DNA of 64,000 nt from Pseudomonas sp. Irchel s3h17 (GCF_900187505.1 NZ_FYDL01000009.1:226308-290307), one strand, 5' to 3'; positions 9,147-17,134 are shown, counted from the stretch's first letter. Notes: generated by a model not told the origin, from the letters alone. Translations and numbers: made by a program.

Positions 9147-10067
9147 CTATGGCTCTGGTACGCCATGTTCGCTCATGAAGGTTTCGAGTCGGGAACGCAG
9201 CCAGCGTTCGGCAGGGTCGGTGTCGACGTGACTGAGCCAGACCATGGACAGGTCCAGGGTCGGCGTCTTGAACGGGAACGGTTCCTTGAACAACTGGCCC
9301 GACGCGGCCATCGCGGTCGCCGCGTAGTCCGGCAGGCTGGCGATCATGTCGGTGCCGGCGAGCAAGGCCGGTAACGAACTGTATTGCGGCACCGACAACA
9401 CCACCTGGCGTGTACGACCGATCTCGGCCAGCCACTCATCGGCAAAGCCACTGACATTGGCCGTGTGTGAAACCAGTACGTGGGGGCGCGCGCAATATTC
9501 ATCGAGGGTCAGTGGCGTATCGCTGGCATCGGCGCGCAACACGCAGGGCTGGATATGCCGCAGCAATTTACGCTTGGCGTTGGCCGGCAAGCCGCGCGTC
9601 TGGCTGATGCCGACGGTGATGTCGCCGCACGCCAGCAAATCGGGGATGCGCCAATAGTCGACATGCTGAACCACAAACACCACCTGCGGCGCCTCCTGGC
9701 GCAAGGCGCGCAACAGCGGTGGCAGCAAGCCGAATTCAACGTCATCGGACAGACCGATGCGAAAGGTCATGGTGCTGGTGGCAGGATCAAACTCGCGGGT
9801 CAGGCTCAGCGCCGAAGACAAGGCGTCCAGCGCCGGCGAAAGGTGCTGGATCAGCTCTTCGGCCCGTGCGGTGGGTTCCATGCGGTGACCGACCCGGATG
9901 AACAGCGGGTCGTTGAGCATCACGCGTAAACGGTTGAGCGCCGAACTGATGGTCGGCTGGCCGAGAAACAGTTTTTCCGCGGCCCGCGTCACGTTGCGTT
10001 CAAGCATCAGCGTTTCAAACACCACCATCAGGTTGATGTCGGCCTTGCGCAGTTCATTGCGATTCAT
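9147..10067 (-). CDS. LysR-type transcriptional regulator
   Basis: A 306-residue regulator. The helix-turn-helix lies in residues about 15-60 (LMLERNVTRAAEKLFLGQPTI and SSALNRLR). The effector domain spans about 95-300 and contains the common FRIGLSDDVE entry strand. It lies between the CHMI-like gene and the AruH-like aminotransferase, all leftward, so control of one of these is plausible but unproven. Confidence 0.88.
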   Translation of the reverse strand: MNRNELRKADINLMVVFETLMLERNVTRAAEKLFLGQPTISSALNRLRVMLNDPLFIRVGHRMEPTARAEELIQHLSPALDALSSALSLTREFDPATSTMTFRIGLSDDVEFGLLPPLLRALRQEAPQVVFVVQHVDYWRIPDLLACGDITVGISQTRGLPANAKRKLLRHIQPCVLRADASDTPLTLDEYCARPHVLVSHTANVSGFADEWLAEIGRTRQVVLSVPQYSSLPALLAGTDMIASLPDYAATAMAASGQLFKEPFPFKTPTLDLSMVWLSHVDTDPAERWLRSRLETFMSEHGVPEP

Positions 10068-10167
10068 CTACCGCCCCCGGTCTTCAAGACTGGCGACAGT
10101 TTATGAAGCGCCAGGGAGCGCCGTCTATCAACATCGCGGATTGATTGAGCCGGCGTGGCCACCGTCC

Positions 10168-11349
10168 TCAGTTGCGCGCCTGAAGCCGCTTGATGAAACC
10201 GGCGATGCGACCACAGGCATCGCTCAGCGCGGCATCGGACACGGTGAAGGAGATGCGCACAAAACCTGCGGTGCTCGCGCCGAACGCACTGGCATCGAGT
10301 ACCGCCACCCCGGTTTCACGGAACAGTTGCCAGGCGAAATCGGTACTCGACAGGCCGCTGTCGCGCACATCGACCAACATGAACATGCCGGCCTCGGGCA
10401 CCTTGCACTTGAGCAGCGGCACATCGCGCAGCCCTTCGACCACCAGGTCGCGGCGACGGCGATACAGTACCCGCCCCTCGCCGACCACCTGCTCATCCAG
10501 TTCCAGCGCCTTGAGCGCGGCCGCCTGGATAAAGCCCGGCAAGCCATAGAGCATGCACAGCATCAGGTTATCCAGATGGCCGATCAGCTCGAGCGGTGCG
10601 ACCACCCAGCCCACCCGCCAACCGGTCATGGCATGGGATTTGGACAGGCTGTTGAGCACGATGGTGCGCTCGGCCATGCCTTCGAACGACGCCACGCTCA
10701 GGTGCGGACGGTCATAGGTCAATTGCCCGTAGACCTCGTCACTGATCACCCACAGGTTGTGGCGCTGGGCGACCAGCGCCACGGCTTCCAGTTCTTCACG
10801 CGTATAGACGTTGCCGGTCGGGTTGTTCGGCGTGGCCAGGGCAATGCCGCGCGTCTTGTCGGTCACCAGCGCTTCGAGCGCGACCAGGGTCAGGCGAAAA
10901 TCTTTTTCCGCGGGCTGGGCAATCGGCACCAACCGCGCACCCGAGGCCTGAATGCTCGCGGCGTAGGTCAGGTACATCGGCGCTGGCACCAGCACCTCAT
11001 CACCGTGCTCGAACAGGCACATCGCGGTGGCGTACAACCCGTTTTGCGCCCCGGCCACCAGGGCCACGTTGTCGGCCGACACCGGCTGTCCCAGCAGGGC
11101 CGATTGCTTGGCGGCAATCGCTGCACGCAATACCGGGCGCCCGATCACGTGGGTGTAATGGGTGTCCCCTTGCATCAGGGCCTCGACCGCCGCTGCGCAA
11201 ATGTCATCGGCGGTGGCGAAGTCCGGGTCGCCGATGCTCAGCACGATCGCATCTTCACCCCGCTCCTGTGCCTCACACGCCGCGTAATGAATGTCCCAGG
11301 CCGTGACGGTTTCACCGCTGATGCGCTTGACCATCGATGAGTACTTCAT
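10168..11349 (-). CDS. PLP-dependent class I aminotransferase, AruH-like
   Basis: A 393-residue fold-type I aminotransferase. SLSKSHAMTGWRVGW carries the Lys that forms the PLP Schiff base; TPNNPTGNVYTREE and ISDEVYGQL carry the conserved Asn and Asp/Tyr of the cofactor pocket. The N-terminus (MKYSSMVKRISGETVTAWD) and the whole layout resemble arginine:pyruvate transaminase AruH of P. aeruginosa, recalled from memory, so the substrate may be arginine or another basic amino acid. The start at 11349 follows AAGGAGTTTCAG. An amino-acid ABC permease pseudogene lies immediately upstream. Confidence 0.82.
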   Translation of the reverse strand: MKYSSMVKRISGETVTAWDIHYAACEAQERGEDAIVLSIGDPDFATADDICAAAVEALMQGDTHYTHVIGRPVLRAAIAAKQSALLGQPVSADNVALVAGAQNGLYATAMCLFEHGDEVLVPAPMYLTYAASIQASGARLVPIAQPAEKDFRLTLVALEALVTDKTRGIALATPNNPTGNVYTREELEAVALVAQRHNLWVISDEVYGQLTYDRPHLSVASFEGMAERTIVLNSLSKSHAMTGWRVGWVVAPLELIGHLDNLMLCMLYGLPGFIQAAALKALELDEQVVGEGRVLYRRRRDLVVEGLRDVPLLKCKVPEAGMFMLVDVRDSGLSSTDFAWQLFRETGVAVLDASAFGASTAGFVRISFTVSDAALSDACGRIAGFIKRLQARN

Positions 11350-11398
11350 CTGAAACTCCTTATCAGCCCGCAGGCCAACGTTTCCATACACCTTGAAA

Positions 11399-11805
11399 TC
11401 AGGCCTGTCGTTGGGGCATTTTGCCGATGCAGGCAAAACCCTGTTCAATCACGATCACCAGAATGATGTAGATGACGGCCACCACCCGCAGTGGCTCATG
11501 GGCCCGCAATGTGTGGGTTCGCACCAGGTTCGCCGCGCCCGGCGGGACGGTGACGGCCAGGGCCGCATGCCATAGGCTCGCGCCGCTTCCACTTCGCCGC
11601 GTGGAATCGCACGCAGGCTACCGCGCAAGACTTCGCCCACCTAAGCCGAAACGCTCTGGGTCAGGGCGAACGCAACGTACCAGAAACCTCCACGCAAGCA
11701 TGGCCAGGACAGGCGGCCGCGAATCAGCGGGAGTATCGCGAACAGACTGCCCACGCCGAAGTAAAGCACGTAGATCTGCACCGGCAAGGATGTGCCACGC
11801 AGGTG
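11399..11805 (-). pseudogene. Decayed polar amino-acid ABC transporter permease (HisM/HisQ type)
   Basis: Three minus-strand pieces read as one permease. LRGTSLPVQIYVLYFG, the usual segment after the first membrane helices, runs to an in-frame TAG after ALTQSVSA. Then comes the diagnostic coupling loop VGEVLRGSLRAIPRGE with EAARAYGM. After a frameshift the last helix VVAVIYIILVIVIEQ continues to a TGA at 11399. The first helices are missing, and roughly 40 residues between the coupling loop and the last helix also appear deleted. The gene cannot make a working permease. Confidence 0.8.
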
Positions 11806-11972
11806 GTGTGCTGTTCAGTGGGTGGGGGGGGATGGTGTTTTGGCGTGATCGCATGTTTACCGCCCGCCTGTTGATCGAACGCTACTCAAAACGCTGTTAC
11901 AACCGAGCAGATGAAAGTCCACTCAGGCCGGATTATCATTGCTGAAAAGTAAGCCATTGGCGTACATTAGCG

Positions 11973-12287
11973 ATGATATTCATTGAGAGCCCGATCTTCA
12001 CCCGTCGAGCCAAAGAGCTGATGGATGACGCCGCCTACATCACATTGCAGAAAATATTGGTGCTCAACCCGTCAGCCGGCGACGTAATCGAAGGTACAGG
12101 CGGGATTCGCAAAATTCGGGTCGCCGCCAAAGGTCATGGCAAACGAGGTGGAGCCCGCGTCATTTACTACCACTTCGTCTCGGCGTCGCAGATCGCACTA
12201 TTGATGATCTACCCCAAAAATGAACAGCAAGACCTGACCGCCGACGAACGAAAAGCGTTGAAGGCGGTCATCGAATACTGGAGATAA
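11973..12287 (+). CDS. RelE/HigB-family toxin
   Basis: A 104-residue basic protein, MIFIESPIFTRRAKEL at the start and GGIRKIRVAAKGHGKRGGARVIYYH in the core, the pattern of HigB/RelE ribosome-dependent mRNA interferases (cytoplasmic). YPKNEQQDLT near the C-terminus is typical of this branch. It is followed after 2 bp by an antitoxin-like HTH gene: toxin-first order is usual for HigBA. Confidence 0.88.
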   Translation: MIFIESPIFTRRAKELMDDAAYITLQKILVLNPSAGDVIEGTGGIRKIRVAAKGHGKRGGARVIYYHFVSASQIALLMIYPKNEQQDLTADERKALKAVIEYWR

Positions 12288-12289
12288 TC

Positions 12290-12577
12290 ATGAGCAAATT
12301 TTTTGATGAGCTGATGGAAAGCGTGCAACAGATGGATGAAATCGTACGAGGGGAGCGTCGGCCTTCCCGCGAGTTCCATGTTGACGCACTGCAAGTCAAA
12401 GCAATACGCAAGGCAACCGGTCTGACCCAGGCCAGGTTCGCGGCGCTGATTGACGTACAACTCGGCACGCTGCGCAACTGGGAGCAAGGTCGCCGTGAGC
12501 CGACAGGGCCGGCTAAAGCACTGCTCAAGGCCATTCATAATGACCCTGTGCATGTCTTGAATGCGTTGGCGGGTTGA
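12290..12577 (+). CDS. HigA/NadS-type antitoxin with XRE helix-turn-helix
   Basis: A 95-residue DNA-binding antitoxin. The helix-turn-helix is at residues about 38-75: VKAIRKATGLTQARFAALI, then LGTLRNWEQGRREPTG. This C-terminal placement with an N-terminal toxin-neutralising arm is the NadS/HigA-2 pattern. It would neutralise the toxin at 11973 and repress the operon promoter, expected just upstream of 11973. Confidence 0.87.
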   Translation: MSKFFDELMESVQQMDEIVRGERRPSREFHVDALQVKAIRKATGLTQARFAALIDVQLGTLRNWEQGRREPTGPAKALLKAIHNDPVHVLNALAG

Positions 12578-13008
12578 ACGGTGCTGCACAGATAAACGGC
12601 CCTGTCCCGGATGTTGACCGTTAGCTGGACGTCATACGCCGACGCGCCGAACCTTCCTCTGGAAAGCCCCCGCAACTCCCATCTTCACAGCCAATAAACA
12701 CCCAAAAAGTAAGTCTGTCCCCTTTTCACCCTTTTCACCGCCCCCTTTTCACAATCAACGCTACTTCCGCTGTTTCAGGCTCGGAGTCATTGCGACTGAA
12801 GCAGCCGCAGTGCTCACATTAACTACGACTGTGCTTGCATTCAGCGCCGTCTGCTTGCATTCCATTTCCGCGCGTTCACATTGTTTGCAACTGACGGGCC
12901 GTCCATAAAACGTTGGCTTTCTAGAAAGACTAATAGTTCTGCTAGTTCTCAACCGGCGCAAGTCGGTCAATACTGAATCTACACATTGGATCTGCGGAGT
13001 AGCTTCTT
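12578..13008. other. 431-bp stretch between the toxin-antitoxin pair and the RHS gene
   Basis: No convincing gene. A pyrimidine-rich tract with repeated CCCTTTTCAC-like words lies at about 12717-12752. A 69-codon minus-strand frame (12761-12970) has no recognisable domain. GGAGTAGCTTCTT at the right edge serves the next gene. Confidence 0.5.
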
Positions 13009-14172
13009 ATGCCACCGTCACGTAAAGCCCTACTCTGCGAATATCGCTATGATCCTCTCGACCGACTGATTGGCCACACACAGCCAAACACCCCCGAGCA
13101 CCAGCGTTTCTACTGCACAAGCCGCTTAGCTACCGAGGTTCAGGGTGCAGTGCGGCACTCCATCATGCAGCATGGCAATTTGCTGGTGGCGCAGCAGCGC
13201 CGTCAGGAAGATGAGTCTGGCGTCACGTTACTAGTCACTGATCAACAGCGTTCGGTACTGCACACTCTGACTCCTACCACGCGACAACCCATCACCTATT
13301 CCCCCTACGGTTGCTGCGGCACTGAAAGTGGATTGACCAGTCTGCTAGGCTTTAACGGCGAACGGCCTGACTCTGTGACCGGACATTATTTATTGGGGCT
13401 TGGTTATCGAGCATTTAATCCAGTATTGATGCGCTTTAATAGTCCTGACCGCTGGAGTCCTTTTGGAAAAGGCGGATTGAATTCGTATGTATACTGTTTG
13501 GCCGACCCTATCAACCTAATTGACCCGAATGGTCATAATCCATTCAAGAAAATACTTAGATCTTTTAAAAAACCCAAAAAACCCAACAAGGTAAGCGCAA
13601 TACAAAAGACACACAACTTCGATAGTAGCTATCATGGAAGAAGGCACTCTTCACCTTCACTTACCCCTTTATCACCGTCAGATGAGCAACTATCAAATTG
13701 GGACTTAATTGGGTTTCACGGAACCAGTGACAAGTATAGCGACAGCCTAACGGCAGGGCTTGATCCAAAATACATGGGGAAGAGCACCAACATGCTACTC
13801 GGTGAAGGCTTTTACTTCGGAACCCGTGATATTGCCGAGATGTTTTCCTATTCAGTGGCAGATCCATATGGCCCGATGAGCTTCGGGCGCCCCAAGATCT
13901 TTGGTGTTTATACCGAAAACTTTAGCAAACTGAATGCAGGTGAGGATTATTTATTCTCAAGAAGCATCGACATTTCCACAAGCGATGGCGCGATGAATTA
14001 TAGAGAAATAGTTGCAAAAGAACATATTTATAAAGCACTGGTGATAAGAAACGCTGCCCCTGAAAGAAAAATCACACGCCCTAGATCTTATGAGACACCT
14101 TTAACATCCAAGGCTGCTGTAAACGTCGAAAAAATACGTAGCAGGTTTTTCAAAAAAAATTTCAAGCACTGA
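13009..14172 (+). CDS. Short RHS protein with C-terminal PARP-like ADP-ribosyltransferase domain (putative toxin)
   Basis: Of 387 residues, about 1-176 are the RHS-associated core: YRYDPLDRLIGHT, LLGFNGERPDSVTGHYLLG, YRAFNPVLMRFNSPDRWSPF, and the terminal DPNGH that marks the cleavage or variable-tip boundary. Residues about 230-345 match the H-Y-E ADP-ribosyltransferase pattern: FHGTS (His237), LGEGFYFG (Tyr269) and YREIV (Glu333). The tip is visibly more A/T-rich than the core, as in swapped toxin tips. GGAG lies 9 bp before the ATG, so this may be a complete short RHS gene rather than a fragment. No immunity gene was identified after it. Confidence 0.8.
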   Translation: MPPSRKALLCEYRYDPLDRLIGHTQPNTPEHQRFYCTSRLATEVQGAVRHSIMQHGNLLVAQQRRQEDESGVTLLVTDQQRSVLHTLTPTTRQPITYSPYGCCGTESGLTSLLGFNGERPDSVTGHYLLGLGYRAFNPVLMRFNSPDRWSPFGKGGLNSYVYCLADPINLIDPNGHNPFKKILRSFKKPKKPNKVSAIQKTHNFDSSYHGRRHSSPSLTPLSPSDEQLSNWDLIGFHGTSDKYSDSLTAGLDPKYMGKSTNMLLGEGFYFGTRDIAEMFSYSVADPYGPMSFGRPKIFGVYTENFSKLNAGEDYLFSRSIDISTSDGAMNYREIVAKEHIYKALVIRNAAPERKITRPRSYETPLTSKAAVNVEKIRSRFFKKNFKH

Positions 14173-14507
14173 GGTACCGCTTCCTTACCGAAAAAGAAAA
14201 CTATACGAATTGGAAGGGCGATTTTCACCCTCCCCGGTGATGATCGTTTCAGCATCAACTCCCCCCTCGGTGCAGCCCCCCCCGCAACTAGCGAATGTAT
14301 TCGCGCTGACTACCGGTGATGCCGTCGAGGGAAAATATGTCGGTGCGATATCCGATTTCTTCCATTGTCGGACGACGCAGGTCATTGCGCAGTTTGGGAT
14401 ACCCAGCCAACACTACTGAGAGGTATGCGATCCACCGAGTACACATTCAACCCAACCAGTTGAAGCCTAATGCTGTGTTCCCGATCTTTTTTCAGGAGCC
14501 CGCCACC
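14173..14507. other. 335-bp stretch after the RHS gene; only small unrecognised frames
   Basis: A 69-codon plus frame (14210-14419) and a 66-codon minus frame (14185-14385) overlap; neither shows a known domain or clear ribosome site. An immunity gene for the RHS toxin would be expected here but cannot be supported. The right end shares context with IS66-type tnpB leaders (TTTTTTCAGGAG before the ATG). Confidence 0.35.
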
Positions 14508-14630
14508 ATGATGCGCCCCGACACCAAAGTTGAAAAAGTCTACCTGCATCCCAAGCCTATCGACTTTCGGAAGTCCATCGACGACCTCTCCGCTTTGGTC
14601 GAACTGGATATCAACAAAAACGGGGAGGGA
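14508..14630 (+). mobile_element. IS66-family tnpB remnant
   Basis: The frame opens MMRPDTKVEKVYLH and continues PKPIDFRKSIDDLSALVELDI, the N-terminus of the IS66 accessory protein TnpB. Homology stops after about 37 codons, where the sequence switches to unrelated text. No TnpA or TnpC was found. It is a scar of an old insertion. Confidence 0.75.
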
Positions 14631-14914
14631 TTTATTTTCAACGCCCGTATTTATCCAACTCGCACCGCTCTAACTCCCACATACTCGATAATGCCTTCTG
14701 AAGACTCGAAGTCGCAGCACTGGGTCACGGAAGGCAATCCCTACGCATCTCTCAGAATCCTCCTCCACTTCAATCCCTTGCACCACCTTCACCACGCGGC
14801 TTATAGTCCGCCCGTCGCCCATATGGCGACCGGGTTTGGCGACCCGTTGTGGTATGCAGAAGCGTTTGCTTGGTTGCAGGCGTTTTTGCATCTGTAGAGT
14901 TGTCGTTATGGCAG

Positions 14915-14998
14915 CTGTGCACGGGAGACCTTCGGGTCTGCCGGCTTCCACACCGGTTCGCCAACCTGTGCACAGTTGCCACCCTTTCGTTTGGCGAC
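14915..14998 (+). ncRNA. Structured leader: three-way junction plus hairpin
   Basis: An outer 8-bp stem CTGTGCAC (14915-14922) with GTGCACAG (14968-14975) encloses two hairpins: AGACC-TTCG-GGTCT (14926-14939, a UUCG-type loop) and GCCGG/CCGGT (14940-14957). A further 6-bp hairpin GTTGCC/GGCGAC follows (14975-14998). GTGGAG and the ATG of the small gene at 15037 come next. This could be a cis-regulatory RNA or part of a repeated palindromic element. Confidence 0.5.
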
Positions 14999-15036
14999 GA
15001 CAGGCTGGTAAATCTCGTTCTTGTGGAGCTTTACTC

Positions 15037-15330
15037 ATGCACGACTACATGGCGTTAACCAGCAACACCGACGACCTCCCCACCCTCTTCGTCAAAACCT
15101 CCCAACCGCTGCACGCACTGCTCGACACGGCCGGTTATCGAATCCGGGCCGTTACGCAGATTCTGGATAATCTCGCGATGCGCGGCGACATAACCACCAA
15201 CTCGGTGATCCTCAGCGACTTCGCACAACTGATATGCATCCCGCTGCGCGACGGCTGTGACTTACTCGATGTGATTGCGCGACGCCTTGATGCAGAACCT
15301 CAGCCCCCAAACGAGCACAAGGCTTCGTGA
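15037..15330 (+). CDS. Small hypothetical protein downstream of a structured leader
   Basis: A 97-residue acidic, soluble-looking protein starting MHDYMALTSNTDDLPTLFVK; I do not recognise a named family. The middle (TAGYRIRAVTQILDNLAMRG) and C-terminal (LLDVIARRLDAEPQPP) parts look helical. It resembles the many small helical hypothetical proteins of pseudomonads that often follow similar hairpin-rich leaders. The ATG at 15037 is preferred to an upstream in-frame start at 14836 because of the ribosome site GTGGAG and because the upstream sequence is the palindromic leader. Confidence 0.6.
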   Translation: MHDYMALTSNTDDLPTLFVKTSQPLHALLDTAGYRIRAVTQILDNLAMRGDITTNSVILSDFAQLICIPLRDGCDLLDVIARRLDAEPQPPNEHKAS

Positions 15331-15475
15331 GTGCGCTGAAATGAGCCGATGCGGGAATGTGTGACGAACTCACCCAACGACGAACAAAACGTCTTCCAGG
15401 CGCTTACCGGAATGCTAAAACATCCCCCGTAACCCGCACGCCCACCATCACATCCAACAAAAAAGCCAGAAACGA

Positions 15476-15513
15476 AAAAGCCCCCGTCACTTTTCAGCGA
15501 CGGGGGCTTTTTC
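15476..15513. terminator. Bidirectional intrinsic terminator, probably the original tRNA-Ser terminator
   Basis: AAAAAGCCCCCGTC and GACGGGGGCTTTTT form an uninterrupted stem with A and T tracts on the two sides. It lies 4 bp outside the left att repeat. Before the prophage inserted, it would have sat just past the 3' end of the tRNA-Ser gene now at 38335. Confidence 0.85.
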
Positions 15514-15517
15514 TATG

Positions 15518-15546
15518 TAATGGCGGAGAGATAGGGATTCGAACCC
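15518..15546. repeat. attL: 29-bp copy of the tRNA-Ser 3' end
   Basis: It begins TAATGGCGGAGAGATAGGGA and ends at GAACCC. It is identical to 38332-38360 and contains the CCA end, acceptor arm and T-arm part of tRNA-Ser on the minus strand. No tRNA body follows it. Confidence 0.93.
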
Positions 15547-15637
15547 CTGCTGCTGACAGCGCATACCGCCATAGGCCGCTTAAATCAGGCCGCAGGATCC
15601 ACCGTGCAAGCCCACAGCGGCTTAAAGCGGCCTCGAT

Positions 15638-15660
15638 TTTGCCCTAAATATGCCCTAAAA
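15638..15660 (+). promoter_or_regulatory. Paired TGCCCTAAA motif near attL (putative integrase arm sites)
   Basis: Two direct copies of TGCCCTAAA, 11 bp apart, within a 23-bp stretch that matches 38245-38267 near attR at 22 of 23 positions. They lie about 91 bp inside attL. Location, pairing and recurrence at both ends suggest arm-type binding sites for the integrase (inferred). Confidence 0.6.
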
Positions 15661-15745
15661 CTTTGCTATCCATGGATCCATCCGCCCCCAAACCTCAGGC
15701 ATGAAAGGAATAACGCGGCCACAACGATTGTGACCCAAAGGCGCA

Positions 15746-16540
15746 TTAGAACAGACCTCCCAACTCTGCGGGAGACCAGTTCATGATCACCAGTTCGCCA
15801 CTCACCTCGGCTTTGCCCTGACGTTGATTGGTATTGCAATATCGAATGTCCAGCGCTTCGAAATGAAAGCCCTCAAAAACCCGGCGAATATCCGGGTGAT
15901 CATTGATGCTGACCATGACCCTGCCTTTACAGCGCCGCATAAAGTCGGCCATTCGCTCATAGTTCTCAAAAGGAAATTCCACCCCATAGCCTGCTGTCTG
16001 CCAGTAAGGCGGATCCATATAGTGGAAAGTATGGGCACGGTCGTAGCGTTCGGCGCATTCAAGCCAGGGGAGATTCTCGACGTAGGTGCCGGATAGGCGC
16101 TGCCAGGCAGCCGAGAGATTTTCTTCGATCCGCAACAGGTTGATGGCGGGCCCGGTGGTAGCGGTACCGAATGTCTGTCCGGTGACCTTGCCGGCAAAGG
16201 CATGGTGCTGCAGATAGAAAAAACGGGCTGCACGCTGGATGTCAGTGAGGGTTTCAGGGCGGGTCATCTTCTGCCAATCGAACAACTGGCGCGAGCTCAG
16301 CGCCCATTTGAATTGACGAACGAACTCTTCAAGATGGTTCTGCACGACGCGGTACAACGTCACCAGGTCGCCGTTAATGTCGTTGAGAACTTCAACGGGA
16401 GCAGCCTGGGGGCGCATAAAGTACAACGCAGCCCCGCCGGCAAAGACTTCGACGTAGCATTCGTGTGGTGGAAAAAGCGGAATGAGGCGATCGGCAAGGC
16501 GGCGTTTGCCGCCCATCCAAGGGATGACTGGGCTAGACAT
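15746..16540 (-). CDS. Phage D12-class DNA adenine (N6) methyltransferase
   Basis: A 264-residue Dam-like enzyme. VIPWMGGKRRLADRL near the start is the SAM-binding segment, EVFAGGAALYF follows, and YMDPPYWQTAGYG holds the catalytic DPPY. It probably methylates adenine in host or phage DNA; the site (GATC or other) cannot be told. No cognate restriction enzyme is adjacent, so it is an orphan methylase of the anti-restriction or regulatory type. The ATG at 16540 is preferred to a TTG three codons upstream. A LexA-like box ends 18 bp upstream of the start. Confidence 0.87.
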   Translation of the reverse strand: MSSPVIPWMGGKRRLADRLIPLFPPHECYVEVFAGGAALYFMRPQAAPVEVLNDINGDLVTLYRVVQNHLEEFVRQFKWALSSRQLFDWQKMTRPETLTDIQRAARFFYLQHHAFAGKVTGQTFGTATTGPAINLLRIEENLSAAWQRLSGTYVENLPWLECAERYDRAHTFHYMDPPYWQTAGYGVEFPFENYERMADFMRRCKGRVMVSINDHPDIRRVFEGFHFEALDIRYCNTNQRQGKAEVSGELVIMNWSPAELGGLF

Positions 16541-16557
16541 TGATAGCAAGACCTTTA

Positions 16558-16573
16558 CTGTATGGATAAACAG
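16558..16573. promoter_or_regulatory. LexA (SOS) box between dam-like gene and hairpin
   Basis: CTGTATGGATAAACAG fits CTGT-N8-ACAG exactly and is near the gamma-proteobacterial LexA consensus. It lies immediately upstream of the leftward methylase and could equally control a rightward transcript ending at the hairpin at 16651. Confidence 0.75.
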
Positions 16574-16650
16574 GTGCTAGGCTCGCCGCGCTTTGTGCAC
16601 GGAGCAAGAGCCTTGGCTGGACTTGCAGGGACATTCTGCAGGGACGGCGA

Positions 16651-16690
16651 CCGGTTTGGATGTTGACGCATCCAAACCGGCCGCTCTTTT
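16651..16690 (+). terminator. Perfect 12-bp hairpin, candidate terminator or sRNA end
   Basis: CCGGTTTGGATG and CATCCAAACCGG form a perfect stem with a 6-nt loop (16651-16680), followed by CCGCTCTTTT. On the plus strand it would end a transcript of roughly 100 nt starting near the LexA box at 16558. No gene of normal size lies in that interval; the 17-codon frame starting with TTG at about 16613 is weak. Confidence 0.5.
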
Positions 16691-16771
16691 AGTTAATATT
16701 TTTGCGAAGTTTTTGAGATGGGCTTGACGCTGCTTGTCGCCTCAACTCGTCAGATCAGTGCTTTTCAATTA

Positions 16772-16787
16772 CTGTATGAATATCCAG
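16772..16787 (+). promoter_or_regulatory. LexA (SOS) box upstream of the coiled-coil/SRAP operon
   Basis: CTGTATGAATATCCAG matches CTGT-N8-ACAG with one change in the right half. It ends 18 bp before the GTG start at 16806, where a bound repressor would block transcription or initiation. Confidence 0.7.
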
Positions 16788-16805
16788 TAAAAGAAAGGCG
16801 CGATC

Positions 16806-17132
16806 GTGGAACCGTATGAAATCGAGGACACCAGCGACTGGCTCGGCTGTCCTACCCGACTCGAAACCGTTAAGCACTATGCAAGCATGCTCGAGGAAGA
16901 CATCCAGAATCTGAGGCGTCAACTTCAGGCGGCGAAGGAGAATATTGTCAGCCTGGTGGAAATGAACGACCGGCTCTCGACCGAACTCCAAAAGAAGCGG
17001 ACGTGGATGGCGAACCTGGAAGCCGAGACCACCGAGCAGTTGGCCGAGATCCGAAGTCTGAAACTGATCCTCGACCAAAAAGAGAGGCTCATTCGTGAGT
17101 TGCAGGCGGGCACGCTGAAGCGGAGGAACTGA
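16806..17132 (+). CDS. Prophage coiled-coil protein, SOS-boxed
   Basis: A 108-residue charged protein of unknown function. After an N-terminal stretch (MEPYEIEDTSDWLGCPTRLE), residues about 25-100 are an almost continuous heptad-type coiled coil (EEDIQNLRRQLQAAKENI, then LDQKERLIRELQAG). It has no membrane segment. The GTG at 16806 follows AAAGAAAGG. It ends 2 bp before the SRAP gene, and a LexA-like box precedes it, so the two form an SOS-type operon. It may oligomerise or act as an adaptor for the SRAP protein (inference). Confidence 0.75.
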   Translation: MEPYEIEDTSDWLGCPTRLETVKHYASMLEEDIQNLRRQLQAAKENIVSLVEMNDRLSTELQKKRTWMANLEAETTEQLAEIRSLKLILDQKERLIRELQAGTLKRRN

Positions 17133-17134
17133 CC

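Noticed and set aside
12761..12970. 69-codon minus-strand frame upstream of the RHS gene
   Set aside because: No known domain, no ribosome site, Thr/Ser/Val low-complexity text; not supported.
14915..14998. Retron msr/msd-like RNA
   Set aside because: No reverse transcriptase gene nearby; the structure is followed directly by a small coding gene.
14670..15038. 122-codon minus-strand frame across the structured leader
   Set aside because: It is read from palindromic leader sequence; the plus-strand gene with its own ribosome site explains the region better.
15746..16540. Methylase as part of a restriction-modification system
   Set aside because: No restriction endonuclease or specificity gene is adjacent; it is better read as an orphan phage methylase.
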